This document shows positions 63,859 through 64,000 of a stretch of 64,000 nucleotides of DNA, piece after piece. The translations under genes were made by a program, and so were the position numbers. The notes under the pieces are model-generated. The model was not told the DNA's origin and did not search any database. It worked only from the letters and a program-made list of their open reading frames with translations. Each line of letters opens with the position of its first letter. Positions within the stretch are counted from its first letter, which is position 1. This stretch comes from Paludifilum halophilum (lineage in GTDB: Bacteria > Bacillota > Bacilli > Thermoactinomycetales > DSM-45169). The DNA lies in assembly GCF_002245355.1 (NCBI RefSeq), contig NZ_NOWF01000001.1, forward strand, positions 550,891 to 614,890. The letters are read 5' to 3'.

Positions 63859-64000
63859 TTAAGAGGCTTTTTGTCTTGCGAGTTGCAGAATGTTGATGGC
63901 CGCATTGACATCCCGATCCTGTTCATAGCCACAAAAAGGGCAACGATGGACCCGTTCGGCCAATGTTTTTTTGACGATTTCACCACAGCTGGCGCATCGT
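63859..64000 (-). CDS. tnpB: IS200/IS605-type TnpB, C-terminal end (partial)
   Basis: The last 46 codons of a TnpB RNA-guided nuclease run off the window edge. Zinc ribbon CASCG...CPFCG and the RuvC-III box EQDRDVNAAINIL are intact and the frame ends in TAA. A second overlapping frame on the same strand is a shadow. The rest of the element lies outside, so activity cannot be judged. Confidence 0.88.
   Translation of the reverse strand, partial: RCASCGEIVKKTLAERVHRCPFCGYEQDRDVNAAINILQLARQKAS

Noticed and set aside
63750..63986. 78-codon ORF over the tnpB end
   Set aside because: It is a different frame from the one encoding the TnpB zinc ribbon and only reflects overlapping codons.

Overview
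The window looks like chromosomal DNA of an endospore-forming member of the Bacillota. It has moderately high GC. The gene order from apt and recJ through secF/secD, comN, spoVB, DUF421 and yrzE-like genes, yajC, tgt, queA, ruvB, ruvA, yebC and a SafA-like spore protein follows the Bacillus subtilis apt-to-safA block. Separate secD and secF, a ruvC gene, hmgA and TTG/GTG starts fit a family near the Bacillales such as Thermoactinomycetaceae, but that placement is inference from recalled sequences.

Layout. 1-7.6 kb: end of a choline-transporter-like symporter, a TcyABC-type cystine importer interrupted by a small opposite-strand ORF, an omega-amidase-like nitrilase, two unknown genes and a dGTPase. 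7.7-13.8 kb: a cell-wall/polysaccharide set (GH18 chitinase, a GHL10 protein, and a 958-residue tandem S13 penicillin-binding protein whose first copy has lost all three catalytic motifs). 13.9-19.8 kb: a mosaic stretch with an unrecognised gene, a crcB pair behind a foldable leader, DoxX, a broken methyltransferase, a flavin reductase and hmgA, plus one copy each of two short repeat families, then mobB. 19.8-30.8 kb: purine salvage, DNA repair, Sec and sporulation block. 30.8-36.3 kb: an insertion into that block, with a tRNA-Pro 3' remnant at one end and a hairpin MITE at the other; it carries a DUF2935-like protein, an alpha-amylase with a cre site, an aldehyde dehydrogenase and tenA under a TPP riboswitch. 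36.3-46 kb: yajC-tgt-queA-ruvBAC, yebC and spore-coat genes. 46-50.5 kb: SGNH hydrolase, an ABC-2 exporter and gnd. 50.5-56.5 kb: ilvE behind a ykkC-class (probable ppGpp) riboswitch, then pheB, hom-thrC-thrB and pheA. 56.6-58 kb: a phosphatase and fructosamine-kinase pair. 58-63.4 kb: a poly-gamma-glutamate capsule operon (pgsB-pgsC-pgsA-capD plus a golvesin-domain protein). 63.7-64 kb: the right end of an IS200/IS605-type tnpB element.

How parts fit together. The Sec genes, wall hydrolases, S13 protein and the capsule operon with its CapD-type transpeptidase all concern export and envelope construction. Amino-acid synthesis (pheB, hom-thrC-thrB, pheA, ilvE) is clustered, and its ilvE branch has an alarmone-type riboswitch. 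The most unusual observations are the tandem S13 protein with a dead first domain, two families of short structured repeats (one ends at a gene's stop codon, the other overlaps a gene's stop codon), and the pseudoknot-capable leader of the fluoride-exporter pair.
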